Below are positions 14,171-14,662 of a DNA stretch of 14,662 nt, one piece after another. Numbering within the stretch: position 1 is the stretch's first letter; each line of letters opens with the position of its first letter. This DNA is from Acidobacteriota bacterium (GTDB lineage: Bacteria > Acidobacteriota > Terriglobia > UBA7540), in NCBI GenBank assembly GCA_021827245.1, contig JAKAWN010000143.1:1-14662 (forward strand), written 5' to 3'. The notes under the pieces were generated by a model. The model saw only the letters and a list, made by a program, of their open reading frames with translations, was not told the origin of the DNA and ran no database searches. The position numbers were made by a program, and so were the translations under genes.

Positions 14171-14208
14171 AGGACTCGCGCAGAGTATGATTTGGGGGAT
14201 GGGCCGAA

Positions 14209-14226
14209 GCCCCGACCTGTCGGGGC
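14209..14226. repeat. Perfect 8-bp inverted repeat GCCCCGAC-ct-GTCGGGGC
   Basis: A GC-rich perfect palindrome with a two-base spacer lies 38 bp after the long repeat. There is no T-run on either side, so an intrinsic terminator is unlikely. It may be a second small dispersed repeat or a protein-binding palindrome. It is 135 bp upstream of the DUF4097-like gene. Confidence 0.6.
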
Positions 14227-14360
14227 GATTACCTGATGAAGAACCGCCAGCCCCGAAACCGTAGGTCCATGGTGCCGGCCCGAAAATCATATAAAGCCTT
14301 GAACATTTGTGGCCGCCAGCGCGTATTCCTTATTGAGGTTTCGCTAACGTGGAGGAGTTT

Positions 14361-14662
14361 ATGAATACGAAAAGAATAGGCTTGCTGATTATCACCCTGA
14401 TGGGGCTCAGCGTCGCGGCGCGTGCGCAGTCGCGGATCGAAAAGACGCTGGCGTTGGCTCCGGGCGGGGAATTTGTGCTCCAGTCGGACGTGGGGAGCGT
14501 GACGGTGACGGGTTCGAGTTCGTCAGGCGCAAGAATCGTCATCACCTCGAACCGTGGCGATTTGAACTCTTTGTTCAACTTCAATTTCGAGTCAAGCGGT
14601 AACGTGGTGCGAGTGACGGCGCGAAGGAAGGGTTTCCAATGGTTCTCGTCGGCGAATCTGCA
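14361..14662 (+). CDS. Secreted DUF4097-like beta-strand repeat protein (3' end outside window)
   Basis: The frame opens at ATG 14361, after a strong GGAGGA Shine-Dalgarno (14351-14356), and is still open at the right edge after 100 codons. Residues 1-22 (MNTKRIGLLIITLMGLSVAA ending RAQ) are a Sec signal peptide. The mature sequence, FVLQSDVGSVTVTGSSSSGA followed by RIVITSNRGDLNSLFNFNFE, has the alternating beta-strand pattern of the DUF4097 (putative adhesin) family, in which a right-handed beta structure begins with a D-x-G-x-V-x-V-x-G turn. Such proteins are common in Acidobacteriota and are often next to sigma-factor or anti-sigma genes; the neighbours to the right are not visible here. 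Function is unknown. Confidence 0.75.
   Translation, partial: MNTKRIGLLIITLMGLSVAARAQSRIEKTLALAPGGEFVLQSDVGSVTVTGSSSSGARIVITSNRGDLNSLFNFNFESSGNVVRVTARRKGFQWFSSANL

Larger units (their letters stand above)
13957..14360. other. Divergent intergenic region with palindromic repeats
   Basis: About 400 bases separate the secreted-protein gene (minus) and the DUF4097-like gene (plus), so promoters for both should lie here. A minus frame (13901-14290) spans the repeats and is not credible. Two structured elements, listed separately, occupy 14110-14170 and 14209-14226. Confidence 0.6.

Noticed and set aside
13901..14290. 129-residue minus-strand frame upstream of the secreted-protein gene
   Set aside because: It runs through palindromic repeats and overlaps the signal-peptide region of the better-supported gene.

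Overview
The window most resembles a soil or sediment member of the Acidobacteriota. It has moderately high GC, secreted glycosidases, a remnant of the carboxypeptidase-regulatory domain typical of acidobacterial TonB-dependent (Oar-like) receptors, a secreted DUF4097-like protein, and GTAGCGGCG-type palindromic repeats. This assignment is inference from gene content, not from a marker gene.

Layout. The left edge (2-1771) holds the 3' part of a NodT/TolC-type outer-membrane efflux gene, followed 41 bp later by a DHA2-family MFS transporter that is frameshifted and cut off after about 160 codons. Thirty bases beyond the break lies the most notable element, a group II intron without an internal ORF (1799-2438). 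Its domain V, domain VI with bulged A, a residual domain IV stem, a GUGUG 5' end and an EBS1/IBS1 pairing can all be read directly. The far side of the intron is not transporter sequence. It holds, on the opposite strand, broken remains of a VOC-fold lipoprotein gene and of a carboxypeptidase-regulatory-like domain (2439-2842). The intron therefore sits in a rearranged, decaying locus.

From 3300 to 8547 are two large intact exported glycosidases on the plus strand: a GH38-like alpha-mannosidase and a GH3 beta-glucosidase-like enzyme. They probably act on plant, fungal or bacterial glycans outside the cytoplasm. They are followed by a fusion of a thioredoxin-like [2Fe-2S] ferredoxin domain to an O-methyltransferase (8953-10314). 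A convergent SprT-like zinc peptidase and a small three-helix membrane protein come next.

The right part is sparser. It has a roughly 900-bp stretch with one possible zinc-ribbon microprotein and two hairpins. A divergent, extended FolD and a secreted Cys-containing protein of unknown function lie on the minus strand. A long palindromic repeat and a second hairpin follow, and then the start of a secreted DUF4097-like protein that runs off the right edge.

No CRISPR array, rRNA, intact tRNA, complete transposase or recognisable phage gene was seen.
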